From: Triatoma infestans
Taxonomy: Eukaryota; Arthropoda; Insecta; Hemiptera; Reduviidae
Direction: 5' to 3'
DNA length: 64,000 bases
Assembly (NCBI GenBank): GCA_011037195.1
Contig: JAAEAF010001522.1
Location: 59,725 to 123,724 of the forward strand
Position numbers and translations under genes: made by a program. Of the stretch, positions 22,848-33,527 are shown piece after piece (the stretch's first letter is position 1; each line of letters begins with the position of its first letter). The notes beneath the pieces were generated by a model. That model did not search any database, was not told the origin of the DNA, and worked only from the letters and a program-made list of their open reading frames with translations.

Positions 22848-24620
22848 GTATTGCAATCGTATCAAATATTCGAAATTAAGTTTTCATTGGAAATAAATGT
22901 TTCGAGGTGTCCAGGATACGACAAAGTGAATGGTTTCTCTTCCTCTCTAGCACGGACAATTGCAGGAATCTGAAACTTCATAAACATTAGACTTTGTTGA
23001 AACATTTTTCCAGAGAAGTTGAATTTTGGGGTGTGAGAAATCTGTGTGGGTGAGAGAAATCTGTGTGGGTGTGAGAAATCTGTGTGGGTGTGAGAAATCT
23101 GTGAGTTATGTTTAAAATATGATTGGGTTTCTTCAAGATTATTGACGCTCTGTTCTGCACTACAATGTAATTCCTTCAAGTTCTACCTGTCATTGATGCT
23201 AACACTTGCATCCCATCATAACTATAGTTAGGGAACTCAGTAAAAATCTGAGGTGAATCACTCACAGACCTCAGAACCTCCTAAAATCAATTGCGCCGGA
23301 AAATGTATAAAATAAAAGTGATACATTTATATCTGCGCAGATAATCTTTCAAGTTCAAAGAAAATCACTATAGCCGTGTTCAAGAAACTTAAAAAAACAA
23401 CTCAAAATCCAATTCTTTAAAGTCGAACTTCCGGTTAACCGATTTTCTTCAAATTTGGAATTCTAACACTATTTGTATTACATAGACAACACAATCACAC
23501 ATTGTACTTTAGACTAATGTTTATCATTGTTCGCCCCACAAAACTCCAAAAAGACCCATTTCCTGAAAAAAATTTCCTAAAAATGTTTCAAAAGTGATTG
23601 GTAAACCAACTTTAAAAAATAATCATTGGAACCATTTTCGAGAGAATTGCAAAATACTGAAAACTATTTTAAGCGGTATTTCCGGTTGACCAATTTTGAC
23701 CAAAACCTATTGCCAGATAAGCTGGTGCAACTTAAACGAATATTAAATTTGAACTTTCTGCGATTCCGTTTTTGAGTTATGCTGACCATAAGTACATACA
23801 TTACATACAAACAAACACATACACACAAATCAATTTCACTTTTTGCAATCCAGTGGACCTCAAAACGTGCATTTCCAGTAAAAACTATTGTTATACTTCA
23901 TCTTACTGCAGTAAGAGAAAGTAAAACCAAATTTGAAAAAATTATTAAACAGGAAATGAGTTTTACAAAATGTCTTTTTTTTTTCAGTTTTTCGTGATTT
24001 TGTAGAAGCAGCTCCATCATCGATTTTTTTTCAAACTTGGTACACATACATACTTCAAATAGTGTAAATGTGTTATATTATTTAAAACATTTTGTGAAAA
24101 AGGAAAAAGTTTTATGAGTATTCTGTGGAAGAGGTTAGGTTCTCCTCTCTAATGTCTTTTGAGCTAAATATAGTCCTGGTGAGAGTTGAGGGAATCAAAC
24201 GTTTAACAAAAAGTCAAACCTTTAGCAAAATTTTAAATGAGAAATGTGAGAACTGCAATAAGAAAAAGTCTTAAAGGTGTTCCACATCAGTTTTCATTTC
24301 ACTTACTACCGCCACCGTATCAGAAGCAAAGATTTTGTCAAAATCCATCAACCGGAAGTGCGACTTTAGTGTTTGGTTGTTGTACTTTTACGCGAATTTC
24401 TTTAATCTTCGCATACTGACTGTAACAGATGAAGGCTCAAAGACTAACACGTCGACACTAACACACAGACTAACACTTTTATTTGAAATTCTTGCTTCTT
24501 CAAATTTAAATTGTGATAATTGCAGTAGGAGGGAAGTAGTGTGTGTGTTTTACACCAAATATTTTTTTTTTAATATTTGCCGCGGAATAAGAAAATTTGA
24601 TTGTAATTTGTCTGAAATTT
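22848..24620. repeat. Composite block of dispersed-repeat copies
   Basis: A plus-strand head module lies at 22850-22920 (ATTGCAATCGTATCAAATAT, TTTTCATTGGAAATAAATG). Inner modules follow at 23280-23760, including ACTTCCGGTTAACCGATTTT at 23427 and TTTCGAGGAAATTGC-like pieces. A minus-strand head module at 23850-23930 ends in CAGTAAGAGAAAGTAAA. More pieces lie at 24280-24620, for example CAACCGGAAGTGCGACTTTA at 24347. No coding sequence is seen. Confidence 0.65.
23028..23104 (+). repeat. 19-bp tandem repeat, four copies
   Basis: The unit is TGTGAGAAATCTGTGTGGG. One copy has TGAGAG in place of TGTGAG. The unit resembles the GTGTGAG end module of the dispersed family in which it sits, so it may be a local expansion of that module. 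Confidence 0.85.
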
Positions 24621-24829
24621 GATTGTATTAAGCGACTTTTTTTTAATATTATATTATTTTTAGTGCATTCCTTGATATTTTAATCATTGTCCAGTGAGCA
24701 GCTGTAAATTTTAAAGAATTTGAATAATAATTTTAATAGTAATCAAGTTAAATTTGTGTGCAAAAAAACATGTTCAAGCAAGTAACAATAATATAGAAAG
24801 TAATGTAAAGCATGTGTACCAAGTATTTA

Positions 24830-24962
24830 TAGCCTTCCGGTTTCAGGTTTAGGGCGGAGACTTAATAATCAGCTCCACGGGGCTCCACAACCATGGCTGT
24901 GGTCTTCAACGGACAGACAATAAATCCTCAAAAACGAAGGTGTAAAAAATAAATAAAAATAA
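24830..24962 (+). mobile_element. Possible retroposon 3' end with A-rich tail
   Basis: A GC-richer segment (CTTCCGGTTTCAGG, GCTCCACGGGGCTCCACAAC, ATGGCTGTGG) ends in an A-rich tail, AAAAAATAAATAAAAATAA. This has the look of a truncated LINE or SINE end. I recognise no protein and found no target-site duplication. Confidence 0.35.
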
Positions 24963-27900
24963 AAACGCTTTGGTCCATTCTGTTACATGAATGTTTTCTA
25001 TTTAAAGCAGTATACCTGTATATGTAGTTTGTGTATATGTACACATGTTATATGTGTACACATGTGTATATGTAACTGTTAGCGAACTTTATGTAATCAA
25101 CCTAGAATCAAATTAGGCACCTTATTCACTTGCAACACGCGCCGCTGTTGCCGTGTTTGCTACACTTTCTGAATTTTCATTACTTAGCCAGTAGATAATC
25201 TTAGTGATTTTTTTTGTCTGCCGATTATTTATGCTGACTAATTTTTGGTATCGCCAGTTATGGCTGGCAGCAATATACAATATATAATTACTATTTTACT
25301 GCAGGGTGCCAATATTACTGATTCGGTCTGTACATCTATCGAAATCGCCACCTATAGGTATATTAGTATTAGTGCATTACTTAAACTTTTAAAGTATTTA
25401 AGAAACAAAAATTGTATTGAAAAATTTGTAGATAACAGTGAAAATTGTTTGGACGTTCTCTTACTCTAAACTTGTAATGGCCAGGTTTTATTTTTTTTTA
25501 ATTGGAATCTTTTTAACGCAAATGGTTAAAACTAATTTCCAAAATTTTAAACGATTGCATTTCTTTCTCTTACGGCAGACATGTGGAAACAGTTCAATTA
25601 TAGTAATTAGCCCACAATATTGGCTCTTAGCTTTAAATCTAACGAAGAAAACTGTAATTAATTAAAATTTACGCTAATTTTATTCCATAACTTTCGGCTC
25701 TTTATCGATCATTAAAAAAAACATGTTTTAACATAATTCTTAAACACTCAAAGAATGAATTCTATTAATTCATTTCGTTAATAATTATTTTATTTAAGAA
25801 GCTGACTTCATAACTGGTTCACATAAAAATATAAACATAATTGCCGAGAATCAAACCTTCTAAAGTCCGGTAACGATAGATTTGTGGCAACGCCTCAAAA
25901 AACTCATTAGAGGGGGAAACTCCAAAAAAAACAGATCTCTAATAAAACTGATAGTACTTTTTGCATCCAATAGTTTAGGTTAATAGATATGTATACAAAC
26001 TTCAATATTAAAAAACAAATCTGTGTGAAACTTTCACATGACCATCTCTTACTGCACTCACTACAATACAGATTGACAAATTTCCTTCACACTTACAATA
26101 TTTACTACAGGTGATCTTGCCTCTTAATATCACATCTATGTTCCGTAGATAGCACACATACATCGCTTCCTATATTCTAGACTAATGTCAGGCTATCGAC
26201 ATATTCCAAAAATATTTGTGTATCCGTCTCAGCGCTCCCAGAATCCAAATAAAATAAATTTTTCCGGAAAAATATTTGGAATAAAAGTGATGGGTTTCTG
26301 GATTCTGACGGCTGCTATGGTTATATCTAATCGAATATCAAGATTGAGCTTTATGCATTTTTTTTTTTTTTTTGAGAATCTAGTTCACATACTCTCATAC
26401 GTAGATACCAGTCTCTAAAACTCTATTTACTTATAAGTATCCGGTTAAAACTCTATTTCAAAAATTTGATACAACGCCATAATTCCTTGTATAAGAGTAG
26501 GAGAAAGTTGAAATGAATTAATAACGTTACTGTAGAGTGGGTTAAATGAAATTTATAGAAATTTAAGGAACATATAAGCATGAAACCCGTATTACATTAA
26601 TGATAAATACATTTCTTGACTATAACAACTAAAAAAAAAAGTTGCAATCAATTTCTCCTAACAAAAAGAAAACTGCGTGCAAGATAGTATCATTTAAAAA
26701 AATATTAAGTCACGCTAACAATTTTCTTTTTATCATATTCGAATGCAACATTTTTCATAAAAAATAAAACATTTCCGGCCCACATGAAGGGAGCAACATA
26801 TTATTCCACTTTGATCCTCATCATAAAAAGACTATATTAATATGGTCCCATACATATTATTTGTCTTGTAAAAATGTGGGCGGTAGTCCGCATAAAAATA
26901 TTTATTAACCTAAACTAAATAGTTCATTAAATATAAATATGTAAAGTTTCAACTATCTTGTTTTAATTAATTATTACAGGACATTATATTAATAATTGAT
27001 CTGCCAATAGGAGAAACAGATTTATCACAAGATATTTTACCTGTGGTATAAAAATATATCCTCATCCCCTACCCGCTGTAAAGAAAACAATGATTGATTA
27101 GGCCATTTGTGGCTGGACGTTTTTACAGCTTACAGTCACACTGGGCAGGGCTATAATATATCTTCTGAATATATTTTGAAGCCTATACAAATCTTCTCTG
27201 AACTGTGGCAACCTGTGACTTCGATTCATGAAAAACAGTATTATCACATTCCGATAAATTTAAAATTTAAACACACCAATCAATTATAAAAAAAACTTTT
27301 TAATTTATAAAAATACTAACCGTATTGTATAACTAAATACCGTCAATTTAATTAAATTAATACAAAAGAGGCGACAGCTAATTTAAAAATAATCTTAAAA
27401 ATAACACAGATGACTTTCTCTTATTTTAATATTCAAATTATAATTCACAAATTCTCTTAATATTTGGCATTTCTACAAAACATTTAGTTGCACTATCCAG
27501 TTTGGACAGAAGTAACACATGGTGGGATAATTGGAGTATATTAATCACAGCAAGACTTGCAAATAAGTTATATGGTTAGTTGTCTTTATTATAACTACGT
27601 AATTCTGTACAATATAATGCATATATATCTAATTAACTATTATCTATTCTTATATGAGAATATACCGAAGTGGCATTTAAAAGATAAGCCCCGCCAATCA
27701 GAGCATCCCTACAGCCATTCTGAAATCGATTTCGGGAAAAAATGTTTCCGCTACAAATGAATGATAAGACTTACATATATGTGTATCATTAGTAAGAGTT
27801 CAACATTTAAAGAGAGTCACTCAAGTTTTATCGAGAAACAGCGAAAAAATAAAATGAAACTTTGGTTGATAGATTTTGATAAAAACCTTCCTCTCCGGTG

Positions 27901-28303
27901 ATTACCTTCCTGGTGTGAATCTGCCAAGATTTTTTATTTTTGTGTTTTGGTGTATACATTCCATAGTACTTTTTTTAAAACAATAAGAGGAACGTATAAA
28001 ATAGTAATGAAGTAAATGTATGTTTAAATGATTAACATTAATAATGTTTAAAAAAATGTAGATACATGAATTCAGGTAGTACTTGAATCTATCAAGTAAA
28101 ATCAGTGGTATTCGGCAGGTCATATTGCTAATACATTTGTTAAAGATGTATAGGAGGGTCAGCAAATGTACTTTATGAATATTAAAAGTAAAGTAAGGTA
28201 TTTTTACTAATCTTATATAGTTAATTAATGATTAAATATGTGGATGGGTCAGCAATGCTGGATAAAATCCCAGATGTTAATTAATTAATCAGATATATTC
28301 CTT
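24963..28303. other. No gene recognised; one dispersed-repeat copy and one older duplicated segment
   Basis: About 26010-26520 is a dispersed-repeat copy on the minus strand (AATCTGTGTGAAACTTTCAC, CTCTTACTGCA, then ATTTTTCCGG and AAAAATATTTGG). The segment at about 27495-27660 is repeated at 29165-29236 plus 29583-29660, where it is split by a Penelope-like insertion. A short hairpin of TGTACACATG type lies near 25035-25070. No exon is recognisable. Confidence 0.45.
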
Positions 28304-28415
28304 GATAGCCTGCTTCATTTTGTGGTCATCTATCGGTTTCGGGCGTTCTCCCATCATCAGGAGTCTTCATAAAAAGTGCACAGAACAAAATTAGTTTATA
28401 CACTCTTACTTAATT
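28304..28415 (-). mobile_element. Penelope-like fragment with hammerhead-like core
   Basis: On the minus strand it reads AGAGTGTATAAACTAATTTT, TGTTCTGTGCAC, the core at 28327-28363, then GACCACAAAATGAAGCAGGC. It matches the first unit at 7600-7720 over its whole length. The core has an intact CTGATGA and GAAA. Stem II has one mismatch, and ACCGGTC has become ACCGATA, so activity is unlikely. Confidence 0.65.
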
Positions 28416-29239
28416 AATTACCACTCGTAATTAATTAAATTGGCAACAGTTTAATTCCAGAATTTAAGCTATTAGAGATCATGGAGATTTGCTTTTGTTT
28501 TTGCAATGTCCTGTTAAATTAGAAGAAAATAAATCAACTAATTTTTCAGAAAAAAGAATGTTTTATGTTTCTGTTTAAGGAAAGCAACCACTAAAACAAA
28601 GAACAGAAAAAAGAAAGTAAATAAAATGGTGAGGTCAGAATCTGTAGCACGAGTAGCAAAGCAATATGAAGAAATTTAAGTGGAGAGAGTGTGCAACTGT
28701 CGGAATATCGGCGGCTAGTGAACTACTGGTGTTGTTCTCACAGTAGTGGGTGGCACTCTCCAACTAACGCTGTATGTCTTCGGTGGGAGAATTTCTGTTC
28801 TGAAGAATGGCCTGCCACCTGCAAACGCGTTTACTACATTAAATAGCATTCCAAACGAACTATACTGGCTTACAGAGATATTCTTCAACATCTGTACGGA
28901 AACTAAAAATGTACAACATTCTTGTATTTCAAAAAGCAATTTAAATTATAATTTGAATGAAAATATGAACTATTTCTAAAGTGAAGCAAAACAATATTCA
29001 AATTATTTCTTTAAAAATTATGTATACAATCAAACAGCACTGTTTAGTAAAACGCCGTGAAGTCATTGCCAATAATTTCAGTGTTTAATGTTCCTTTTTT
29101 ATTCGGAAAATATGATTCGTATCCATGAAAAAACACTGCCTTCAACCTGTTACCATAGAACTTCCATAAGTAATACATAGAGGGATAATCGGAGTATATT
29201 AATGACCACACGACTTGCAAATAAGTTATTTGGTTAAAG
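28416..29239. other. No gene recognised
   Basis: GC-richer sequence at 28620-28860 contains overlapping open frames on both strands without recognisable motifs. The right end, 29165-29236, is the left half of the duplicated segment also seen at 27.5 kb. Confidence 0.4.
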
Positions 29240-29326
29240 TAAAACCAAATTTGTTGTGGTGGTTGGTTCCGCAGAGCTGGAAAGCATCAGAGACATTTTC
29301 CGTGGTAGCCTGCTTCATTTTGTGGT

Positions 29327-29365
29327 CATCGACCGGTTTCGGGCGTTCGCCCATCTTCAGGATGC
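29327..29365 (-). ncRNA. Hammerhead-ribozyme-like core, left arm
   Basis: It is identical in core to the right-arm copy: GCATC, CTGAAGA, stem II GGGCG with CGCCC, GAAA, ACCGGT and the GTC cleavage triplet, then GATGA. All conserved core bases are present. One extra T between the catalytic box and stem II departs from the textbook hammerhead. Confidence 0.7.
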
Positions 29366-29475
29366 GTTCTTCAGACAGTGTTGCCAACACAGACTCGTAC
29401 AGAGACTTAGTTTGGCACAGTTAGTGTGAAACTAAGTCTCTGTACGAGTCTGTGTTGGCACACTGTCTGAAGAAC

Positions 29476-29515
29476 GCATCCTGAAGATGGGCGAACGCCC
29501 GAAACCGGTCGATGA
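29476..29515 (+). ncRNA. Hammerhead-ribozyme-like core, right arm (best preserved)
   Basis: Stem I pairs CATC with GATG. The catalytic box CTGAAGA fits CUGANGA. Stem II pairs GGGCG with CGCCC over a two-base loop. GAAA follows. Stem III is minimal, and its sequence ACCGGT is self-complementary, which would let two RNA copies pair and act as a dimer. Predicted cleavage is after C29510 of GTC. The only oddity is one unpaired T after the catalytic box. It is shared by all copies in the window. Confidence 0.72.
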
Positions 29516-30713
29516 CCACAAAATGAAGCAGGCTACCACGGAAAATGTCTCTGATAAAACCAAATTACTTAGTAATTACTTAGTTGTCTGTATTATAATT
29601 ACGTTATTCTGTACAATATCATACATATATATCTAATTAACTATTATCTATTCTTAGCCTGTAAAAAGTATTATTTCTCGACATGCTTTTCGACTGAAGG
29701 CGGCGAATAAACAATCTGTACAATCTTTATTTAAAAAGTACTTAATAGCGAATGTTTTCAGCAGACTGAAGCCCATAATTTGGAGATAACAAGTTGCCTT
29801 GAAACTATCTTATCAAATAAGAAATGCAAGTGTTTATAATTTTTTTATTTCGTTGCTAATTGAACCAACTAAATGAAATTTCAAAAAACCTATTTAAATA
29901 ATTAAACAATGATTTTTCCAATTTTGAGAGGTACACTGAATAATACAATTTTCATGACCAGCTAGCATTACTGACAATAAATAGCCAACAATTACTTCAA
30001 CATCTTTTTTAATTGAACATAAAGAGTTTGCATTGTTCATAATTAACATACTAAAACATGATTATTCTATTATAAGCATTAAATTTTTACTTTGACTTGA
30101 TTCGTTTTCAAATAACCATTAGATACAAATACCTCACCTGTTTCTAGAGGCAAAGAATAGGTTACAACTAATTCTAATACTGATGAAGTCGTATTGGAAG
30201 TAATGATTCTATCCTCTTTTATAGATTTATAGCGGTTCGAACTGATCAAATGCCACTAGGCAGAGGGGTGTACATACTTGATCATCCCTCTGCAGATCAA
30301 AATTTTCTTATTTCCCACAAATTTAATAATTTTTTTTTTAAGAAATAAGAAAGATTTCGGGTTTATTAAGAAATAATTATACTTTAAGAAAGAGAATAAC
30401 CTAAAGGAAAAACAGATGCTAGACTAAAAGAAATATTTTAGAAAATTAGAGAGTTATTTGTCAAGAAAACAATATTATAACTTTATGCATAATTTAAATA
30501 TACATAGGTATCTACCCCAACAAAACAAATAGTAAAGTATGCAAAAAAAATATTTTTATCATTGAAATACAGAAAACTTATCATTAATAATACCGAGTTG
30601 AAAAATGTAAAGAACACATTTGAAAGTCAAAGTAAAACAAATCTACATAGAAACTAGGTCGCTTAGACAGCAACAAAACAACTATTCTACATCCGCGATT
30701 TTTATACATCTTA

Positions 30714-30810
30714 CTGCCCGGTAAGGGGCAGTAATTAAGAAGGTTGGGGGGGGGGGGCACGATAGATCTTTCAGGTCGCAGTGCAATATCCCTTATAGTG
30801 ATCTACACCC
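30714..30810 (+). mobile_element. SINE tail fragment
   Basis: CTGCCCGGTAAGGGGCAGT, a run of 13 G, then CACGATAGATC, TTCAGGTCGCAGTGCAAT and ATCCC match the last 100 bp of the long-headed SINEs (18.5-kb copy). The G run has expanded relative to the GGGGG of that copy. Confidence 0.7.
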
Positions 30811-31284
30811 ACATCTTAAGACTGTGATTTTTTAAACTAACCAATTCAGAATAAGAGATTACTTTGACAAGAAAGAATATCTCCTTTAATCTAACATTTG
30901 CTCTTTTTATTATTATGTAATATTTCTTTTTTAATGTTGAGAACAGTTTAAAATTTCGAACATTAAAACATCAAATCTTGAGACTCCAGATGTCGGGACA
31001 TCAGAATATTGTGATTGAAACTTTGAACGGTTTAAAATGATTTTTACTAAATCTTGTCCAGTCACTCTCTGGCGATGGATGAACATCAATAATAACCGCC
31101 TATTAAAAATAAGAAGCAATCGCAAAATAGACCAAACAGAACAGTCAGAAACAGATCAAATCTCAAATAATGTCCAGCCTGCTGACCCAATCTCTAAATT
31201 ATAATTATACTTTGACTAAGACTATCTCCTATATTAGAAAACAACTTCAAGTGATACGCAAAAGTCTCGCTGCAAAATGAATTT

Positions 31285-31345
31285 GAATTAAAATGGTATT
31301 CAAGTCGTCAAGCTTAAAATCCTCTGGACATTGCCGTACAATTGA
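31285..31345. repeat. Piece of the inverted-repeat element seen at 58.8-59.0 kb
   Basis: AAATGGTATTCAAGTCGTC and CCTCTGGACATTGCCGTACA match two segments that lie at 58940-59040, in a rearranged order. This is a deleted copy of that element. Confidence 0.6.
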
Positions 31346-33240
31346 ATTTGATTCATTTCAATAGTAATTTAAGAGTTTTTATCTAATAACAGATGAAGAA
31401 ACTAGCATTAATTTAGAAAACATCTGCGTTTCTGAAAATCATAAAAAACTGACAAGGTGATTAAGGAACACAGAAATGTAAATTCCAACTTTCACTAAAG
31501 TGTGAAAGTATTGTAAATACTGTTTTACTTTGAAATAGAATATATGGTTATACATTTTGGAACTTACAAATATATTTATTACAGTCTCTTTGTTTAATTC
31601 TGGCAAAAACATGCTTAATTGCATATTACGACAAAGTAAAACACAAGTTATTAGCCCTAAGTAATTATTACACCATTAATTAGGAAGTGCTAACTGCAAA
31701 ACCTTTCAACAACATAAATTACATTGCATTTTTCAAAAGTTTTCTTCTGAAATTTATTCCCAAACTTTAAACAAGAATCAAACTTGATGTGAAAGTAGGC
31801 CCCTCAACTTTTAAGCAGGCAATATCACCTTTCACCTCTTTTAGAGGCGGTTTTAATGTATTTATGTTATACAACCTGATTGAAATATAGGCCAGTTGCA
31901 ATGACTTGGGAGAATCTTTGCTTCAAGTAAATAAAATGGAGTATACCCGTTAAAAAAGTACTTAAAGTTGGGATTAAATGATGATCAATTCTTTCCCAGA
32001 ATTTCAATGAACTGACTCTAACCTTAAGGGAAAAAAGTAATTTCAAAAGTCTACAAATTCAAAAATTGAGCAGGAAACCTACTTATATATTAGCAATTAT
32101 AGTTCACAACTTAAAACAGCCTATTCCATTACTGGAAAGCAGCTCAACAAATCTACAGATTTATCAATAACAGTCTTAAAAATATTTAATAAGGAAACTA
32201 ATTATAAAACCATAACCAGCTTTTATGAAATTGAGTCGACGTATTCCACGCATCGATCTTAAGATTGGGTTTAAGGGAATAATATAAAAAGAAAACCTAT
32301 TTAATGGTTATAATCATTAACATTTGAAACTGATAATATGTTCCTGTCTACACAGTATGAATGAGATTAAAAAAATTAAGCATATGAAATTTAAAAGCAA
32401 TTCAATAGATTTTAGGTCTCTAAAAGATATTTAATAATAGCTTGGACTCACTACTTTCCACAAATAAGAACAGGGAATTTTTCCAAAGTTTTCTATATAT
32501 TTCATAACCTAGTCCTGTATTTTTATAAATGTACCCAGATTGTAACAAAAAAGCAAACAAGAAATTTGTCCACAACTGTTTATAAACAAAAAATATAACC
32601 TAAATAATTTCTTCTAAAAAACATCATAAGTATTCATCGAAATTAAATTTATCCAGACAAACTAATTAACAACCTTTATCGACATGTAACTAAACTATAA
32701 TTCACTTATTGCTGCTTAAAATCAACTGCTACAACTTAAACATCTCTCAACTCAGTAACACCCTAGGAATGATAAATGCTTCCTTAACTCACCTAGTTTT
32801 CATCAGACCTTTTCTTTTTTTCTTTCAAATAGCACCACAAAACACTCACCAACAAATATTAATTTAATGGAATAATAATACTCAGTAAGTACTAGGGACC
32901 CTCGGTATGGTCCATTTCAGATTTAATACTGCAGTAGCTCAGTCATTCACCGCATCTCCAACCGAGCGCTGATGAGGTGCTACTTTATATATATATAAAT
33001 GCTTATTTGTAAACAAATTTAACATTAGGAAGAACTTAGGCAAAGTCTTGTCCCTCCAGCATAACACTAAACCTAATAGTAAATCCGTAAGAATAAATTT
33101 TGTTATGATAAGTTATGTCATTAGTACTATTTAGTTAATGACAACTAAATAAGATAAATGTAATACTTTTTAAGACAATTTATTGGAAATTTATGACAAG
33201 AGTGAAATATCGGAATATAATAATATATTAGAAAACTAAT

Positions 33241-33260
33241 TTTATTTACTTCACTTTATT
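33241..33260 (-). terminator. Candidate polyadenylation signals of the lipase gene
   Basis: Two AATAAA hexamers on the minus strand lie at 33260-33255 and 33246-33241, about 270-290 bases beyond the stop at 33528 and about 130-150 beyond the alternative stop at 33392. AATAAA is frequent by chance in such AT-rich DNA. Confidence 0.4.
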
Positions 33261-33391
33261 TTCTAAATATATTTTATATATAAATTTCTCATGTAACTGA
33301 AGGACATTAAATTTTAACAATACTGCTAAATTTCATGCATTATAAATTTCTAATTTTTATAGAAGGGGATACTGTTAAAATCGTCACTTCT

Positions 33392-33486
33392 TTAGGTATC
33401 AAAAACTTCTGCAAGATTCAAATATGCTTCATTAAACTGTTTGCTAATATGATACCATATGTTAATACTTATAGGAAAATATTTAC
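33392..33486 (-). CDS. Possible alternative last exon of the lipase gene
   Basis: If exon 9 is spliced at the GTAAAA donor after 33566, the acceptor TTACAG ending at 33487 joins in frame. It gives a 31-codon end (GKYFPISINIW, ending VFDT) with TAA at 33392-33394. The phase fits exactly. The alternative is simple read-through from exon 9 to TGA at 33528-33530, adding only 12 residues. Both are compatible with the family, whose C-terminus varies. The weak pyrimidine content before the acceptor argues slightly for read-through. Confidence 0.35.
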
Positions 33487-33527
33487 CTGTAATATTATAA
33501 TTTATATGTAAGAATTGTTTCAAATAG

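Larger units (their letters stand above)
29240..29566. mobile_element. Palindromic Penelope-like insertion with two facing hammerhead cores
   Basis: Arms at 29286-29413 and 29429-29555 are almost perfect reverse complements (128 and 127 bp, one small difference) around a 15-bp spacer. Each arm holds one hammerhead core. Outside the left arm lies GCTTTCCAGCTCTGCGG then AACCAACCACCACAAC on the minus strand, the shared 3' tail of the family. Direct repeats TAAAACCAAATT at 29240-29251 and 29555-29566 bracket the unit as a probable target-site duplication. The whole insertion splits a sequence that is continuous at 27.5 kb. There is no protein-coding capacity. Confidence 0.8.
29567..33240. other. 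No gene recognised; intergenic DNA 3' of the lipase gene
   Basis: Besides the SINE tail at 30714-30810 and the repeat piece at 31285-31345, I see only AT-rich sequence. A 64-codon minus-strand frame at 30931-31125 has no recognisable motif. No splice-consistent exon set is apparent. Confidence 0.5.

Noticed and set aside
30931..31125. A possible minus-strand exon downstream of the lipase
   Set aside because: No conserved motif, no splice sites matching in phase, and no continuation in neighbouring sequence.
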